From Aristolochia californica (taxonomy: Eukaryota; Streptophyta; Magnoliopsida; Piperales; Aristolochiaceae): a DNA stretch of 64,000 nt. A program made the translations under genes and the position numbers. Where the stretch lies: contig JARWKL010000014.1 in assembly GCA_029961685.1 (NCBI GenBank), positions 18,734,452 to 18,798,451 of the forward strand, in the 5' to 3' direction. This document shows positions 50,597 through 63,771 of this stretch, in pieces. How positions within the stretch are numbered: position 1 is the first letter of the stretch; every line of letters begins with the position of its first letter. The notes beneath the pieces are model-generated. The model had not been told where the DNA came from. It did no database searches and saw only the letters and a program-made list of their open reading frames with translations.

Positions 50597-51910
50597 TTGG
50601 ATGTTTAACAACCCACTTTTTGACAATCCTTAAAAATCACAGATACTTTTTGGAATTATCTCACTCATCTTTTGTGCATTTCCATTTTCGATGTTCAAAT
50701 TTTTTTTCAGATCCAAAACTCACTCTCCTATTTTTCTCGTAAACAAAAAATATATGACGCATAACAAAATGAACATTTTATGCAACAAGATTTGAAATCG
50801 ATAATAAGCACTAAAAATGAACTCCAAGGTTTTGTTATCCATGTTTGGTAAATTCCACTAGTACAACCCCTAATAATAATCTTGGTGTAATTTTATAGGA
50901 AAGGGGCTTCTAACTGATCCAAACATGTTTTAAATGTGGTGGACATGCATGCCAGAAATGTGTTTAGGAAGCAAGTGACCTAATGATCCAAAAATTTCAA
51001 GGAGTAGAAAAAATCAAATTCTCAAGTTGTTGGATGTTTAACAACCCACTTTTTGGCTATCCTTAAAAATCACAGATACTTTTTGGAATTATCACTCTCA
51101 GCTTTTTGTGCATTTCCATTTTGGAAGTTCAATTTTTTTTTGAGATTCAAAACCCACTCTCCTATTTTTCTCGTAAACAAAAACGATATGAGGAATAACA
51201 AAATAAAAATTTTATGCAAATAAATTTGAAAACTATAATAAATGTAAGTGAACGCACTAAAAATGAACACCAAGGTTTTGTTATCCTTGTTTGGGAAATT
51301 CCACTAGCAATAAGCTTGGTGGAATTTTATGGGAAAAAGGGTCTTCTAACTGATCCTAACATGCTTTAAAGGTGGTGGACATGCATGCCAGAAACGTGTT
51401 GAGGATGCAAGTAACCTAATGATCCAAAAATTTCAAGGAGTAGAAAAACTCAAATTCTCAAGTGGTTGGATGTTTAACAACCCACTTTTTGACTATCCTT
51501 AGAAATCACAGATACTTTTTGGAATTATCTGTGTCAGCTTTTGTACATTTCCATTTTGGACGTTCAAAATTTTGTTCAGATCCAAAACTCACTCTCCCAT
51601 TTTTCTCGTAAACAAAAAGGATATGAGGCGTAACAAAATAAAAATTTTATGCAAATAAATTTGAAAACTATAATAAATGTAAGTGAACGCACTAAAAATG
51701 AACACCACGGTTTTGTTATCCATGTTTGGGAAATTCCACTAGTACAACCCCTAATAATAAGCTTGGTGGAATTTTATAGGAAAGGGACTTCTAACTGATC
51801 CTAACATGCTTGAAACGTGGTTGACATGCTTGCCAGAAACATGTTGAGGATGCAAGTGACCTAATGATCCAAAAATTTCTAGGAGTAGAAAAATTCAAAT
51901 TCTCAAGTGG
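50597..51910 (+). repeat. HOR unit 31, trimer; first half of 3074-bp copy 1
   Basis: A is a copy of A in unit 28 (atgaacattttatgcaac, tttggtaaattcc, ttggtgtaattt). The hybrid (51030-51465) has ccactctcctattttt in its B part, a variant found only in units 31, 33, 35 and 37. D has ordinary tatccttag and ctaactgatcc. Confidence 0.96.
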
Positions 51911-53670
51911 TTGGATGTTTAACAACCCACTTTTTGACAATCCTTAAAAATCACAGATACTTTTTGGAATTATCTCACTCATCTTTTGTGCATTTCCATT
52001 TTCGATGTTCAAATTTTTTTTCAGATCCAAAACTCACTCCCCTATTTTTCTCGTAAACAAAAAATATATGACGCATAACAAAATGAAAATTTTATGCAAA
52101 AAGATTTGAAATCGATAATAAGCACTAAAAATGAACTCCAGGGTTTTGTTATCCATGTTTGGGAAATTCCACTAGTACAACCCCTAATAATAATCTTGGT
52201 GGAATTTTATAGGAAAGGGGCTTCTAACTGATCCAAACATGTTTTAAATGTGGTGGACATGCATGCCAGAAATGTGTTTAGGAAGCAAGTGACCTAATGA
52301 TCCAAAAATTTCAAGGAGTAGAAAAAATCAAATTCTCAAGTTGTTGGATGTTTAACAACCCACTTTTTGGCTATCCTTAAAAATCACAGATACTTTTTGG
52401 AATTATCACTCTCAGCTTTTTGTGCATTTCCATTTTGGAAGTTCAATTTTTTTTTGAGATTCAAAACCCACTCTCCCATTTTTCTCGTAAACAAAAACGA
52501 TATGAGGAATAACAAAATAAAAATTTTACGCAAATAAATTTGAAAACTATAATAAATGTAAGTGAACGCACTAAAAATGAACACCAAGGTTTTGTTATCC
52601 TTGTTTGGGAAATTCCACTAGCTCAACCCCTAATAATAAGCTTGGTGGAATTTTATGGGAAAAGGGTCTTCTAACTGATCCTAACATGCTTTAAAGGTGG
52701 TGGACATGCATGCCAGAAACGTGTTGAGGATGCAAGTGACCTAATGATCCAAAAATTTCAAGGAGTGGAAAAAATCAAATTCTCAAGTTGTTGGATGTTT
52801 AACAACCCACTTTTTGACTATCCTTAAAAATCACAGATACTTTTTGGAATTATCTCTCTCAGCTTTTGTGCATTTCCATTTTGGAAGTTCAAATTTTTTT
52901 TCAGATCCAAAACTCACTCTCCCATTTTTCTCGTAAACAAAAACGATATGAGGAATAACAAAATAAAAATTTTATGCAAATAAATTTGAAAACTATAATA
53001 AATGTAAGTGAACGCACTAAAAATGAACACCAAGGTTTTGTTATCCTTGTTTGGGAAATTCCACTAGCAATAAGCTTGGTGGAATTTTATGGGAAAAAGG
53101 GTCTTCTAACTGATCCTAACATGCTTTAAAGGTGGTGGACATGCATGCCAGAAACGTGTTGAGGATGCAAGTAACCTAATGATCCAAAAATTTCAAGGAG
53201 TAGAAAAACTCAAATTCTCAAGTGGTTGGATGTTTAACAACCCACTTTTTGACTATCCCTAGAAATCACAGATACTTTTTGGAATTATCTGTGTCAGCTT
53301 TTGTACATTTCCATTTTGGACGTTCAAAATTTTGTTCAGATCCAAAACTCACTCTCCCATTTTTCTCGTAAACAAAAAGGATATGAGGCGTAACAAAATA
53401 AAAATTTTATGCAAATAAATTTGAAAACTATAATAAATGTAAGTGAACGCACTAAAAATGAACACCACGGTTTTGTTATCCATGTTTGGGAAATTCCACT
53501 AGTACAACCCCTAATAATAAGCTTGGTGGAATTTTATAGGAAAGGGACTTCTAACTTATCCTAACATGCTTGAAACGTGGTTGACATGCTTGCCAGAAAC
53601 ATGTTGAGGATGCAAGTGACCTAATGATCCAAAAATTTCTAGGAGTAGAAAAATTCAAATTCTCAAGTGG
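51911..53670 (+). repeat. HOR unit 32, tetramer; second half of 3074-bp copy 1
   Basis: A has actcactcccctatt and ctccagggttttg. B has attttacgcaaat in place of attttatgcaaat. D has tatccctag and ctaacttatcc. This set recurs in units 34, 36 and 38. Confidence 0.96.
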
Positions 53671-54984
53671 TTGGATGTTTAACAACCCACTTTTTGACAA
53701 TCCTTAAAAATCACAGATACTTTTTGGAATTATCTCACTCATCTTTTGTGCATTTCCATTTTCGATGTTCAAATTTTTTTTCAGATCCAAAACTCACTCT
53801 CCTATTTTTCTCGTAAACAAAAAATATATGACGCATAACAAAATGAAAATTTTATGCAAAAAGATTTGAAATCGATAATAAGCACTAAAAATGAACTCCA
53901 AGGTTTTGTTATCCATGTTTGGTAAATTCCACTAGTACAACCCCTAATAATAATCTTGGTGTAATTTTATAGGAAAGGGGCTTCTAACTGATCCAAACAT
54001 GTTTTAAATGTGGTGGACATGCATGCCAGAAATGTGTTTAGGAAGCAAGTGACCTAATGATCCAAAAATTTCAAGGAGTAGAAAAAATCAAATTCTCAAG
54101 TTGTTGGATGTTTAACAACCCACTTTTTGGCTATCCTTAAAAATCACAGATACTTTTTGGAATTATCACTCTCAGCTTTTTGTGCATTTCCATTTTGGAA
54201 GTTCAATTTTTTTTTGAGATTCAAAACCCACTCTCCTATTTTTCTCGTAAACAAAAACGATATGAGGAATAACAAAATAAAAATTTTATGCAAATAAATT
54301 TGAAAACTATAATAAATGTAAGTGAACGCACTAAAAATGAACACCAAGGTTTTGTTATCCTTGTTTGGGAAATTCCACTAGCAATAAGCTTGGTGGAATT
54401 TTATGGGAAAAAGGGTCTTCTAACTGATCCTAACATGCTTTAAAGGTGGTGGACATGCATGCCAGAAACGTGTTGAGGATGCAAGTAACCTAATGATCCA
54501 AAAATTTCAAGGAGTAGAAAAACTCAAATTCTCAAGTGGTTGGATGTTTAACAACCCACTTTTTGACTATCCTTAGAAATCACAGATACTTTTTGGAATT
54601 ATCTGTGTCAGCTTTTGTACATTTCCATTTTGGACGTTCAAAATTTTGTTCAGATCCAAAACTCACTCTCCCATTTTTCTCGTAAACAAAAAGGATATGA
54701 GGCGTAACAAAATAAAAATTTTATGCAAATAAATTTGAAAACTATAATAAATGTAAGTGAACGCACTAAAAATGAACACCACGGTTTTGTTATCCATGTT
54801 TGGGAAATTCCACTAGTACAACCCCTAATAATAAGCTTGGTGGAATTTTATAGGAAAGGGACTTCTAACTGATCCTAACATGCTTGAAACGTGGTTGACA
54901 TGCTTGCCAGAAACATGTTGAGGATGCAAGTGACCTAATGATCCAAAAATTTCTAGGAGTAGAAAAATTCAAATTCTCAAGTGG
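53671..54984 (+). repeat. HOR unit 33, trimer; first half of 3074-bp copy 2
   Basis: A keeps tttggtaaattcc and ttggtgtaattt but has the ordinary atgaaaattttatgc. Hybrid at 54104-54539 with ccactctcctattttt. Confidence 0.96.
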
Positions 54985-56744
54985 TTGGATGTTTAACAAC
55001 CCACTTTTTGACAATCCTTAAAAATCACAGATACTTTTTGGAATTATCTCACTCATCTTTTGTGCATTTCCATTTTCGATGTTCAAATTTTTTTTCAGAT
55101 CCAAAACTCACTCCCCTATTTTTCTCGTAAACAAAAAATATATGACGCATAACAAAATGAAAATTTTATGCAAAAAGATTTGAAATCGATAATAAGCACT
55201 AAAAATGAACTCCAGGGTTTTGTTATCCATGTTTGGGAAATTCCACTAGTACAACCCCTAATAATAATCTTGGTGGAATTTTATAGGAAAGGGGCTTCTA
55301 ACTGATCCAAACATGTTTTAAATGTGGTGGACATGCATGCCAGAAATGTGTTTAGGAAGCAAGTGACCTAATGATCCAAAAATTTCAAGGAGTAGAAAAA
55401 ATCAAATTCTCAAGTTGTTGGATGTTTAACAACCCACTTTTTGGCTATCCTTAAAAATCACAGATACTTTTTGGAATTATCACTCTCAGCTTTTTGTGCA
55501 TTTCCATTTTGGAAGTTCAATTTTTTTTTGAGATTCAAAACCCACTCTCCCATTTTTCTCGTAAACAAAAACGATATGAGGAATAACAAAATAAAAATTT
55601 TACGCAAATAAATTTGAAAACTATAATAAATGTAAGTGAACGCACTAAAAATGAACACCAAGGTTTTGTTATCCTTGTTTGGGAAATTCCACTAGCTCAA
55701 CCCCTAATAATAAGCTTGGTGGAATTTTATGGGAAAAGGGTCTTCTAACTGATCCTAACATGCTTTAAAGGTGGTGGACATGCATGCCAGAAACGTGTTG
55801 AGGATGCAAGTGACCTAATGATCCAAAAATTTCAAGGAGTGGAAAAAATCAAATTCTCAAGTTGTTGGATGTTTAACAACCCACTTTTTGACTATCCTTA
55901 AAAATCACAGATACTTTTTGGAATTATCTCTCTCAGCTTTTGTGCATTTCCATTTTGGAAGTTCAAATTTTTTTTCAGATCCAAAACTCACTCTCCCATT
56001 TTTCTCGTAAACAAAAACGATATGAGGAATAACAAAATAAAAATTTTATGCAAATAAATTTGAAAACTATAATAAATGTAAGTGAACGCACTAAAAATGA
56101 ACACCAAGGTTTTGTTATCCTTGTTTGGGAAATTCCACTAGCAATAAGCTTGGTGGAATTTTATGGGAAAAAGGGTCTTCTAACTGATCCTAACATGCTT
56201 TAAAGGTGGTGGACATGCATGCCAGAAACGTGTTGAGGATGCAAGTAACCTAATGATCCAAAAATTTCAAGGAGTAGAAAAACTCAAATTCTCAAGTGGT
56301 TGGATGTTTAACAACCCACTTTTTGACTATCCCTAGAAATCACAGATACTTTTTGGAATTATCTGTGTCAGCTTTTGTACATTTCCATTTTGGACGTTCA
56401 AAATTTTGTTCAGATCCAAAACTCACTCTCCCATTTTTCTCGTAAACAAAAAGGATATGAGGCGTAACAAAATAAAAATTTTATGCAAATAAATTTGAAA
56501 ACTATAATAAATGTAAGTGAACGCACTAAAAATGAACACCACGGTTTTGTTATCCATGTTTGGGAAATTCCACTAGTACAACCCCTAATAATAAGCTTGG
56601 TGGAATTTTATAGGAAAGGGACTTCTAACTTATCCTAACATGCTTGAAACGTGGTTGACATGCTTGCCAGAAACATGTTGAGGATGCAAGTGACCTAATG
56701 ATCCAAAAATTTCTAGGAGTAGAAAAATTCAAATTCTCAAGTGG
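54985..56744 (+). repeat. HOR unit 34, tetramer; second half of 3074-bp copy 2
   Basis: Carries the unit 32 markers: cactcccctatt, ctccagggttttg, attttacgcaaat, tatccctag and ctaacttatcc. Confidence 0.96.
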
Positions 56745-58058
56745 TTGGATGTTTAACAACCCACTTTTTGACAATCCTTAAAAATCACAGATACTTTTTG
56801 GAATTATCTCACTCATCTTTTGTGCATTTCCATTTTCGATGTTCAAATTTTTTTTCAGATCCAAAACTCACTCTCCTATTTTTCTCGTAAACAAAAAATA
56901 TATGACGCATAACAAAATGAAAATTTTATGCAAAAAGATTTGAAATCGATAATAAGCACTAAAAATGAACTCCAAGGTTTTGTTATCCATGTTTGGGAAA
57001 TTCCACTAGTACAACCCCTAATAATAATCTTGGTGTAATTTTATAGGAAAGGGGCTTCTAACTGATCCAAACATGTTTTAAATGTGGTGGACATGCATGC
57101 CAGAAATGTGTTTAGGAAGCAAGTGACCTAATGATCCAAAAATTTCAAGGAGTAGAAAAAATCAAATTCTCAAGTTGTTGGATGTTTAACAACCCACTTT
57201 TTGGCTATCCTTAAAAATCACAGATACTTTTTGGAATTATCACTCTCAGCTTTTTGTGCATTTCCATTTTGGAAGTTCAATTTTTTTTTGAGATTCAAAA
57301 CCCTCTCTCCTATTTTTCTCGTAAACAAAAACGATATGAGGAATAACAAAATAAAAATTTTATGCAAATAAATTTGAAAACTATAATAAATGTAAGTGAA
57401 CGCACTAAAAATGAACACCAAGGTTTTGTTATCCTTGTTTGGGAAATTCCACTAGCAATAAGCTTGGTGGAATTTTATGGGAAAAAGGGTCTTCTAACTG
57501 ATCCTAACATGCTTTAAAGGTGGTGGACATGCATGCCAGAAACGTGTTGAGGATGCAAGTAACCTAATGATCCAAAAATTTCAAGGAGTAGAAAAACTCA
57601 AATTCTCAAGTGGTTGGATGTTTAACAACCCACTTTTTGACTATCCTTAGAAATCACAGATACTTTTTGGAATTATCTGTGTCAGCTTTTGTACATTTCC
57701 ATTTTGGACGTTCAAAATTTTGTTCAGATCCAAAACTCACTCTCCCATTTTTCTCGTAAACAAAAAGGATATGAGGCGTAACAAAATAAAAATTTTATGC
57801 AAATAAATTTGAAAACTATAATAAATGTAAGTGAACGCACTAAAAATGAACACCACGGTTTTGTTATCCATGTTTGGGAAATTCCACTAGTACAACCCCT
57901 AATAATAAGCTTGGTGGAATTTTATAGGAAAGGGACTTCTAACTGATCCTAACATGCTTGAAACGTGGTTGACATGCTTGCCAGAAACATGTTGAGGATG
58001 CAAGTGACCTAATGATCCAAAAATTTCTAGGAGTAGAAAAATTCAAATTCTCAAGTGG
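56745..58058 (+). repeat. HOR unit 35, trimer; first half of 3074-bp copy 3
   Basis: A keeps ttggtgtaattt but has ordinary tttgggaaattcc. The hybrid (57178-57613) has private aaaccctctctcctatt. Confidence 0.96.
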
Positions 58059-59818
58059 TTGGATGTTTAACAACCCACTTTTTGACAATCCTTAAAAATC
58101 ACAGATACTTTTTGGAATTATCTCACTCATCTTTTGTGCATTTCCATTTTCGATGTTCAAATTTTTTTTCAGATCCAAAACTCACTCCCCTATTTTTCTC
58201 GTAAACAAAAAATATATGACGCATAACAAAATGAAAATTTTATGCAAAAAGATTTGAAATCGATAATAAGCACTAAAAATGAACTCCAGGGTTTTGTTAT
58301 CCATGTTTGGGAAATTCCACTAGTACAACCCCTAATAATAATCTTGGTGGAATTTTATAGGAAAGGGGCTTCTAACTGATCCAAACATGTTTTAAATGTG
58401 GTGGACATGCATGCCAGAAATGTGTTTAGGAAGCAAGTGACCTAATGATCCAAAAATTTCAAGGAGTAGAAAAAATCAAATTCTCAAGTTGTTGGATGTT
58501 TAACAACCCACTTTTTGGCTATCCTTAAAAATCACAGATACTTTTTGGAATTATCACTCTCAGCTTTTTGTGCATTTCCATTTTGGAAGTTCAATTTTTT
58601 TTTGAGATTCAAAACCCACTCTCCCATTTTTCTCGTAAACAAAAACGATATGAGGAATAACAAAATAAAAATTTTACGCAAATAAATTTGAAAACTATAA
58701 TAAATGTAAGTGAACGCACTAAAAATGAACACCAAGGTTTTGTTATCCTTGTTTGGGAAATTCCACTAGCTCAACCCCTAATAATAAGCTTGGTGGAATT
58801 TTATGGGAAAAGGGTCTTCTAACTGATCCTAACATGCTTTAAAGGTGGTGGACATGCATGCCAGAAACGTGTTGAGGATGCAAGTGACCTAATGATCCAA
58901 AAATTTCAAGGAGTGGAAAAAATCAAATTCTCAAGTTGTTGGATGTTTAACAACCCACTTTTTGACTATCCTTAAAAATCACAGATACTTTTTGGAATTA
59001 TCTCTCTCAGCTTTTGTGCATTTCCATTTTGGAAGTTCAAATTTTTTTTCAGATCCAAAACTCACTCTCCCATTTTTCTCGTAAACAAAAACGATATGAG
59101 GAATAACAAAATAAAAATTTTATGCAAATAAATTTGAAAACTATAATAAATGTAAGTGAACGCACTAAAAATGAACACCAAGGTTTTGTTATCCTTGTTT
59201 GGGAAATTCCACTAGCAATAAGCTTGGTGGAATTTTATGGGAAAAAGGGTCTTCTAACTGATCCTAACATGCTTTAAAGGTGGTGGACATGCATGCCAGA
59301 AACGTGTTGAGGATGCAAGTAACCTAATGATCCAAAAATTTCAAGGAGTAGAAAAACTCAAATTCTCAAGTGGTTGGATGTTTAACAACCCACTTTTTGA
59401 CTATCCCTAGAAATCACAGATACTTTTTGGAATTATCTGTGTCAGCTTTTGTACATTTCCATTTTGGACGTTCAAAATTTTGTTCAGATCCAAAACTCAC
59501 TCTCCCATTTTTCTCGTAAACAAAAAGGATATGAGGCGTAACAAAATAAAAATTTTATGCAAATAAATTTGAAAACTATAATAAATGTAAGTGAACGCAC
59601 TAAAAATGAACACCACGGTTTTGTTATCCATGTTTGGGAAATTCCACTAGTACAACCCCTAATAATAAGCTTGGTGGAATTTTATAGGAAAGGGACTTCT
59701 AACTTATCCTAACATGCTTGAAACGTGGTTGACATGCTTGCCAGAAACATGTTGAGGATGCAAGTGACCTAATGATCCAAAAATTTCTAGGAGTAGAAAA
59801 ATTCAAATTCTCAAGTGG
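58059..59818 (+). repeat. HOR unit 36, tetramer; second half of 3074-bp copy 3
   Basis: Carries cactcccctatt, ctccagggttttg, attttacgcaaat, tatccctag and ctaacttatcc, as in units 32 and 34. Confidence 0.96.
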
Positions 59819-61132
59819 TTGGATGTTTAACAACCCACTTTTTGACAATCCTTAAAAATCACAGATACTTTTTGGAATTATCTCACTCATCTTTTGTGCA
59901 TTTCCATTTTCGATGTTCAAATTTTTTTTCAGATCCAAAACTCACTCTCCTATTTTTCTCGTAAACAAAAAATATATGACGCATAACAAAATGAAAATTT
60001 TATGCAAAAAGATTTGAAATCGATAATAAGCACTAAAAATGAACTCCAAGGTTTTGTTATCCATGTTTGGTAAATTCCACTAGTACAACCCCTAATAATA
60101 ATCTTGGTGTAATTTTATAGGAAAGGGGCTTCTAACTGATCCAAACATGTTTTAAATGTGGTGGACATGCATGCCAGAAATGTGTTTAGGAAGCAAGTGA
60201 CCTAATGATCCAAAAATTTCAAGGAGTAGAAAAAATCAAATTCTCAAGTTGTTGGATGTTTAACAACCCACTTTTTGGCTATCCTTAAAAATCACAGATA
60301 CTTTTTGGAATTATCACTCTCAGCTTTTTGTGCATTTCCATTTTGGAAGTTCAATTTTTTTTTGAGATTCAAAACCCACTCTCCTATTTTTCTCGTAAAC
60401 AAAAACGATATGAGGAATAACAAAATAAAAATTTTATGCAAATAAATTTGAAAACTATAATAAATGTAAGTGAACGCACTAAAAATGAACACCAAGGTTT
60501 TGTTATCCTTGTTTGGGAAATTCCACTAGCAATAAGCTTGGTGGAATTTTATGGGAAAAAGGGTCTTCTAACTGATCCTAACATGCTTTAAAGGTGGTGG
60601 ACATGCATGCCAGAAACGTGTTGAGGATGCAAGTAACCTAATGATCCAAAAATTTCAAGGAGTAGAAAAACTCAAATTCTCAAGTGGTTGGATGTTTAAC
60701 AACCCACTTTTTGACTATCCTTAGAAATCACAGATACTTTTTGGAATTATCTGTGTCAGCTTTTGTACATTTCCATTTTGGACGTTCAAAATTTTGTTCA
60801 GATCCAAAACTCACTCTCCCATTTTTCTCGTAAACAAAAAGGATATGAGGCGTAACAAAATAAAAATTTTATGCAAATAAATTTGAAAACTATAATAAAT
60901 GTAAGTGAACGCACTAAAAATGAACACCACGGTTTTGTTATCCATGTTTGGGAAATTCCACTAGTACAACCCCTAATAATAAGCTTGGTGGAATTTTATA
61001 GGAAAGGGACTTCTAACTGATCCTAACATGCTTGAAACGTGGTTGACATGCTTGCCAGAAACATGTTGAGGATGCAAGTGACCTAATGATCCAAAAATTT
61101 CTAGGAGTAGAAAAATTCAAATTCTCAAGTGG
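59819..61132 (+). repeat. HOR unit 37, trimer; first half of 3074-bp copy 4
   Basis: A has tttggtaaattcc and ttggtgtaattt. Hybrid at 60252-60687 with ccactctcctattttt. Closer to unit 33 than to unit 35. Confidence 0.96.
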
Positions 61133-62892
61133 TTGGATGTTTAACAACCCACTTTTTGACAATCCTTAAAAATCACAGATACTTTTTGGAATTATCTCAC
61201 TCATCTTTTGTGCATTTCCATTTTCGATGTTCAAATTTTTTTTCAGATCCAAAACTCACTCCCCTATTTTTCTCGTAAACAAAAAATATATGACGCATAA
61301 CAAAATGAAAATTTTATGCAAAAAGATTTGAAATCGATAATAAGCACTAAAAATGAACTCCAGGGTTTTGTTATCCATGTTTGGGAAATTCCACTAGTAC
61401 AACCCCTAATAATAATCTTGGTGGAATTTTATAGGAAAGGGGCTTCTAACTGATCCAAACATGTTTTAAATGTGGTGGACATGCATGCCAGAAATGTGTT
61501 TAGGAAGCAAGTGACCTAATGATCCAAAAATTTCAAGGAGTAGAAAAAATCAAATTCTCAAGTTGTTGGATGTTTAACAACCCACTTTTTGGCTATCCTT
61601 AAAAATCACAGATACTTTTTGGAATTATCACTCTCAGCTTTTTGTGCATTTCCATTTTGGAAGTTCAATTTTTTTTTGAGATTCAAAACCCACTCTCCCA
61701 TTTTTCTCGTAAACAAAAACGATATGAGGAATAACAAAATAAAAATTTTACGCAAATAAATTTGAAAACTATAATAAATGTAAGTGAACGCACTAAAAAT
61801 GAACACCAAGGTTTTGTTATCCTTGTTTGGGAAATTCCACTAGCTCAACCCCTAATAATAAGCTTGGTGGAATTTTATGGGAAAAGGGTCTTCTAACTGA
61901 TCCTAACATGCTTTAAAGGTGGTGGACATGCATGCCAGAAACGTGTTGAGGATGCAAGTGACCTAATGATCCAAAAATTTCAAGGAGTGGAAAAAATCAA
62001 ATTCTCAAGTTGTTGGATGTTTAACAACCCACTTTTTGACTATCCTTAAAAATCACAGATACTTTTTGGAATTATCTCTCTCAGCTTTTGTGCATTTCCA
62101 TTTTGGAAGTTCAAATTTTTTTTCAGATCCAAAACTCACTCTCCCATTTTTCTCGTAAACAAAAACGATATGAGGAATAACAAAATAAAAATTTTATGCA
62201 AATAAATTTGAAAACTATAATAAATGTAAGTGAACGCACTAAAAATGAACACCAAGGTTTTGTTATCCTTGTTTGGGAAATTCCACTAGCAATAAGCTTG
62301 GTGGAATTTTATGGGAAAAAGGGTCTTCTAACTGATCCTAACATGCTTTAAAGGTGGTGGACATGCATGCCAGAAACGTGTTGAGGATGCAAGTAACCTA
62401 ATGATCCAAAAATTTCAAGGAGTAGAAAAACTCAAATTCTCAAGTGGTTGGATGTTTAACAACCCACTTTTTGACTATCCTTAGAAATCACAGATACTTT
62501 TTGGAATTATCTGTGTCAGCTTTTGTACATTTCCATTTTGGACGTTCAAAATTTTGTTCAGATCCAAAACTCACTCTCCCATTTTTCTCGTAAACAAAAA
62601 GGATATGAGGCGTAACAAAATAAAAATTTTATGCAAATAAATTTGAAAACTATAATAAATGTAAGTGAACGCACTAAAAATGAACACCACGGTTTTGTTA
62701 TCCATGTTTGGGAAATTCCACTAGTACAACCCCTAATAATAAGCTTGGTGGAATTTTATAGGAAAGGGACTTCTAACTTATCCTAACATGCTTGAAACGT
62801 GGTTGACATGCTTGCCAGAAACATGTTGAGGATGCAAGTGACCTAATGATCCAAAAATTTCTAGGAGTAGAAAAATTCAAATTCTCAAGTGG
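61133..62892 (+). repeat. HOR unit 38, tetramer; second half of 3074-bp copy 4
   Basis: Carries cactcccctatt, ctccagggttttg, attttacgcaaat and ctaacttatcc, but D has tatccttag instead of tatccctag near 62475, the one marker lost relative to units 32, 34 and 36. Confidence 0.96.
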
Positions 62893-63771
62893 TTGGATGT
62901 TTAACAACCCACTTTTTGACAATCCTTAAAAATCACAGATACTTTTTGGAATTATCTCACTCATCTTTTGTGCATTTCCATTTTCGATGTTCAAATTTTT
63001 TTTCAGATCCAAAACTCACTCTCCTATTTTTCTCGTAAACAAAAAATATATGACGCATAACAAAATGAAAATTTTATGCAAAAAGATTTGAAATCGATAA
63101 TAAGCACTAAAAATGAACTCCAAGGTTTTGTTATCCATGTTTGGGAAATTCCACTAGTACAACCCCTAATAATAATCTTGGTGGAATTTTATAGGAAAGG
63201 GGCTTCTAACTGATCCAAACATGTTTTAAATGTGGTGGACATGCATGCCAGAAATGTGTTTAGGAAGCAAGTGACCTAATGATCCAAAAATTTCAAGGAG
63301 TAGAAAAAATCAAATTCTCAAGTTGTTGGATGTTTAACAACCCACTTTTTGGCTATCCTTAAAAATCACAGATACTTTTTGGAATTATCACTCTCAGCTT
63401 TTTGTGCATTTCCATTTTGGAAGTTCAATTTTTTTTTGAGATTCAAAACCCACTCTCCCATTTTTCTCGTAAACAAAAACGATATGAGGAATAACAAAAT
63501 AAAAATTTTATGCAAATAAATTTGAAAACTATAATAAATGTAAGTGAACGCACTAAAAATGAACACCACGGTCTTGTTATCCATGTTTGGGAAATTCCAC
63601 TAGTACAACCCCTAATAATAATCTTGGTGGAATTTTATAGGAAAGGGACATCTAATTGATCCTCACATGCTTTAAATGTGGTAGACATGCTTGCCAGAAA
63701 CATGTTGAGGATGCAAGTGACCTAATGATCCAAAAATTTCAAGGAGTAGAAAAAATCAAATTCTCAAGTGG
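62893..63771 (+). repeat. HOR unit 39, dimer A + mosaic monomer (879 bp)
   Basis: An ordinary A (62893-63325) is followed by one mosaic monomer (63326-63771) and then directly by another A, so this unit has only two monomers. It is the only dimer in the window and ends the regular 3074-bp pattern. Confidence 0.95.
63326..63771 (+). repeat. Mosaic monomer B/D/A (446 bp)
   Basis: The first half is type B (ttggctatcc, cactctcagctttttg, gagattcaaaaccc, acgatatgagg). From about 63565 it reads like D (caccacgg, atccatgtttggg, ctagtacaacccc, gcttgccagaaacatg). Near 63625 it is A-like (aataatcttgg), and it ends A/B-like (tttcaaggagtag, aaaaaatc) rather than with D's tttctaggag. Private changes cluster in the second half: cggtcttg, gggacatctaattg, cctcacatgc and gtggtagac. 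It may be a three-way recombinant or a member of a separate monomer lineage. Confidence 0.92.

Larger units (their letters stand above)
46642..51029 (+). repeat. 4388-bp super-repeat, copy 2
   Basis: From B of unit 28 to A of unit 31, with unit order 4,3,3. All copy 1 markers are retained at a lag of 4388 bp, and I saw no clear difference from copy 1 by eye. Confidence 0.85.
50597..53670 (+). repeat. 3074-bp super-repeat, copy 1 (7 monomers, 3+4)
   Basis: Trimer unit 31 plus tetramer unit 32. It carries cctattttt in the hybrid, cactcccctatt, ctccagggttttg, acgcaaat, tatccctag and cttatcc. A of unit 31 still carries atgaacattttatgcaac inherited from the 4388-bp block, which ties the two blocks together. 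Confidence 0.93.
53671..56744 (+). repeat. 3074-bp super-repeat, copy 2
   Basis: Trimer unit 33 plus tetramer unit 34, with the same marker set at a lag of 3074 bp. A of the trimer has lost atgaacattttatgcaac. Confidence 0.94.
56745..59818 (+). repeat. 3074-bp super-repeat, copy 3
   Basis: Trimer unit 35 plus tetramer unit 36. Differs from its neighbours by tttgggaaattcc in A and aaaccctctctcc in the hybrid. Confidence 0.94.
59819..62892 (+). repeat. 3074-bp super-repeat, copy 4
   Basis: Trimer unit 37 plus tetramer unit 38, the last regular copy. D of unit 38 has tatccttag. The next unit is the aberrant dimer. Confidence 0.94.
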
